Notes under the pieces: generated by a model
Told to the model about the DNA's origin: nothing
The model's database searches: none
The model's input: the letters and a program-made list of their open reading frames with translations, nothing else
Program-made: the position numbers and the translations under genes
Assembly (NCBI GenBank): GCA_903954045.1
Contig: CAJBMJ010000442.1
Location: 1-32,852 of the forward strand
Source of the DNA: an uncultured beta proteobacterium
GTDB lineage: Bacteria > Pseudomonadota > Gammaproteobacteria > Burkholderiales > Burkholderiaceae_C
Length of the DNA stretch: 32,852 bases
Reading direction: 5' to 3'
Shown here: positions 31,974 to 32,852 of the stretch, piece after piece
Numbering within the stretch: position 1 is the stretch's first letter
How the letters are laid out: the number at the start of each line of letters is the position of its first letter

Positions 31974-32852
31974 ATGACCGGCACCAAGAAGCCCCGTAAA
32001 GCAAAAGGGCCGGAGCAGACCTTGCTGCAGGTGACCTTCCCCATTGTTGGCATCGGGGCCTCGGCCGGCGGCCTGGCGGCGTTTGAAGCATTCTTTGCGG
32101 CCTTGCCCGCAGATGCACCGCCGGGCATGGCATTTGTGCTGGTGCAGCACCTGTCGCCGGACCACAAGAGCCTGCTTCCGGAACTGATCCGGCGCTTCAC
32201 GCATTTGCAGGTGCTGGACGTTGACGACGGCATGGTGGTGCAAGTCAACTGCATCTACGTCATCCGGCCCGGCTACGACATGGCGCTGCTCAACGGTACG
32301 CTGCATCTGCTCGAACCAACGGCGCCGCGTGGGCAACACCTGCCGATTGACTTTTTCTTCCGCTCACTGGCGCTGGACCTCGGAGCCAGGGCCATAGCCA
32401 TCGTGCTCTCGGGCAGCGGCAGTGATGGTGCTCTGGGTGTGCGTGCCGTCCATGAGGTCGGCGGCATGGTCATGGTGCAAAGCCCCGCCAGTGCCGAGTT
32501 TGACGGCATGCCGCAGGCCGCCCTGGACTGTGGCGTGGCGGACTTTGAGTGCGAACCCGCCCAGATGCCAGCGCAACTCGCCAGCTACGTGGCGCAAGCC
32601 CACGTCGACCGGCGCCGCCTGCCTGATGCGCCGTTGCCACTGAGTGATTCGGCGATGAACAAAATCTTCGTCGTACTGCGGGCCCAAACCCGGCACGATT
32701 TTTCACTCTACAAGCCCGGCACGATTCAGCGACGCGTCGAGCGGCGCATGGCGCTCAACCGAATCGACGAGGGCGATCAATATGTCAAGCTGCTGCAAAA
32801 GGGCAACACTGAGGCCCAGGCTCTGTTCAACGACTTGTTGATTGGCGTGACA
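31974..32852 (+). CDS. CheB/CheR fusion chemotaxis-type protein (3' end outside window)
   Basis: The frame runs off the right edge; 293 codons are seen. Residues 22-200 are a CheB methylesterase domain with the catalytic S30 (GIGASAGG), H59 (LVQHLSPDHKS) and D151 (SGSGSDGALG). From about 225 a CheR methyltransferase N-terminal domain begins (MNKIFVVLRAQTRHDFSLYKPGTIQRRVERRM). There is no receiver domain before CheB. Such CheB-CheR fusions usually continue into PAS and histidine-kinase domains and exceed 900 residues. They are thought to adjust chemoreceptor-like methylation or act as sensory hybrids. The ATG at 31974 gives a natural N-terminus, though AAGGCGAAC is a modest ribosome-binding site. 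It begins 130 bp after the AraC-type gene, with no terminator seen between. Confidence 0.92.
   Translation, partial: MTGTKKPRKAKGPEQTLLQVTFPIVGIGASAGGLAAFEAFFAALPADAPPGMAFVLVQHLSPDHKSLLPELIRRFTHLQVLDVDDGMVVQVNCIYVIRPGYDMALLNGTLHLLEPTAPRGQHLPIDFFFRSLALDLGARAIAIVLSGSGSDGALGVRAVHEVGGMVMVQSPASAEFDGMPQAALDCGVADFECEPAQMPAQLASYVAQAHVDRRRLPDAPLPLSDSAMNKIFVVLRAQTRHDFSLYKPGTIQRRVERRMALNRIDEGDQYVKLLQKGNTEAQALFNDLLIGVT

Overview
The window looks like part of a betaproteobacterial chromosome, most likely Burkholderiales and probably Comamonadaceae-like. This rests on several IPTL-CTERM surface proteins, a type B L31 gene, and the betaproteobacterial character of the ppk1/sixA, DedA, VanZ and CheB/CheR genes. 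The species assignment is inference; no rRNA gene is present. The window splits into two parts.

Positions 1-22748 look like the right-hand part of an integrated, probably mobilizable genomic island. Its right end is marked by a 3' half of a tRNA-Leu(UAG) gene (22694-22748), with a leftward tyrosine recombinase (21160-22494) next to it. No intact tRNA-Leu copy is visible, so the left end lies outside the window. Further left are a MobA/MobL (MobQ-type) relaxase (1891-4107) and, upstream of it, a candidate oriT with a TAAGTGCGC nick core beside a small inverted repeat. The main cargo is five genes for exported proteins ending in the IPTLxxWG C-terminal sorting signal (1-1176, 6235-8322, 8607-9563, 10838-13936, 13951-17196). 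Four of these also carry a choice-of-anchor U-like domain. They include beta-helix, Calx-beta, Ig-like, DUF1566-like and very glycine-rich segments, and two neighbours share almost the same C-terminal ~240 residues. A two-gene unit (a small exported protein and a CapA-family protein, 4549-6056) lies among them. A 1.3 kb stretch (9564-10837) holds decayed coding relics, an inverted-repeat pair and a perfect 32-bp palindrome.

Between the last surface gene and the integrase is a three-gene module that I cannot assign to any known system (17481-21048). Its first and third proteins (669 and 341 aa) are recognisably related to each other in their C-terminal parts. Both genes have the same inverted repeat, TTGACAAATCG-N5-CGATTTGTCAA, 25-30 bp upstream of the start codon. 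A 122-aa protein is encoded between them. This is the best candidate in the window for an undescribed system.

Positions 22749-32852 look like ordinary chromosome. In order they hold: a VanZ-like protein; tRNA-His(GUG); rpmE2 with its own promoter and terminator; a polytopic GT-C-like membrane protein; sixA and ppk1 as an operon with a convincing Pho box upstream of ppk1; a DedA membrane protein translationally coupled to a sphingosine-1-phosphate-lyase-like PLP enzyme; a divergent AraC-family regulator; and the start of a large CheB/CheR fusion protein that runs off the right edge.
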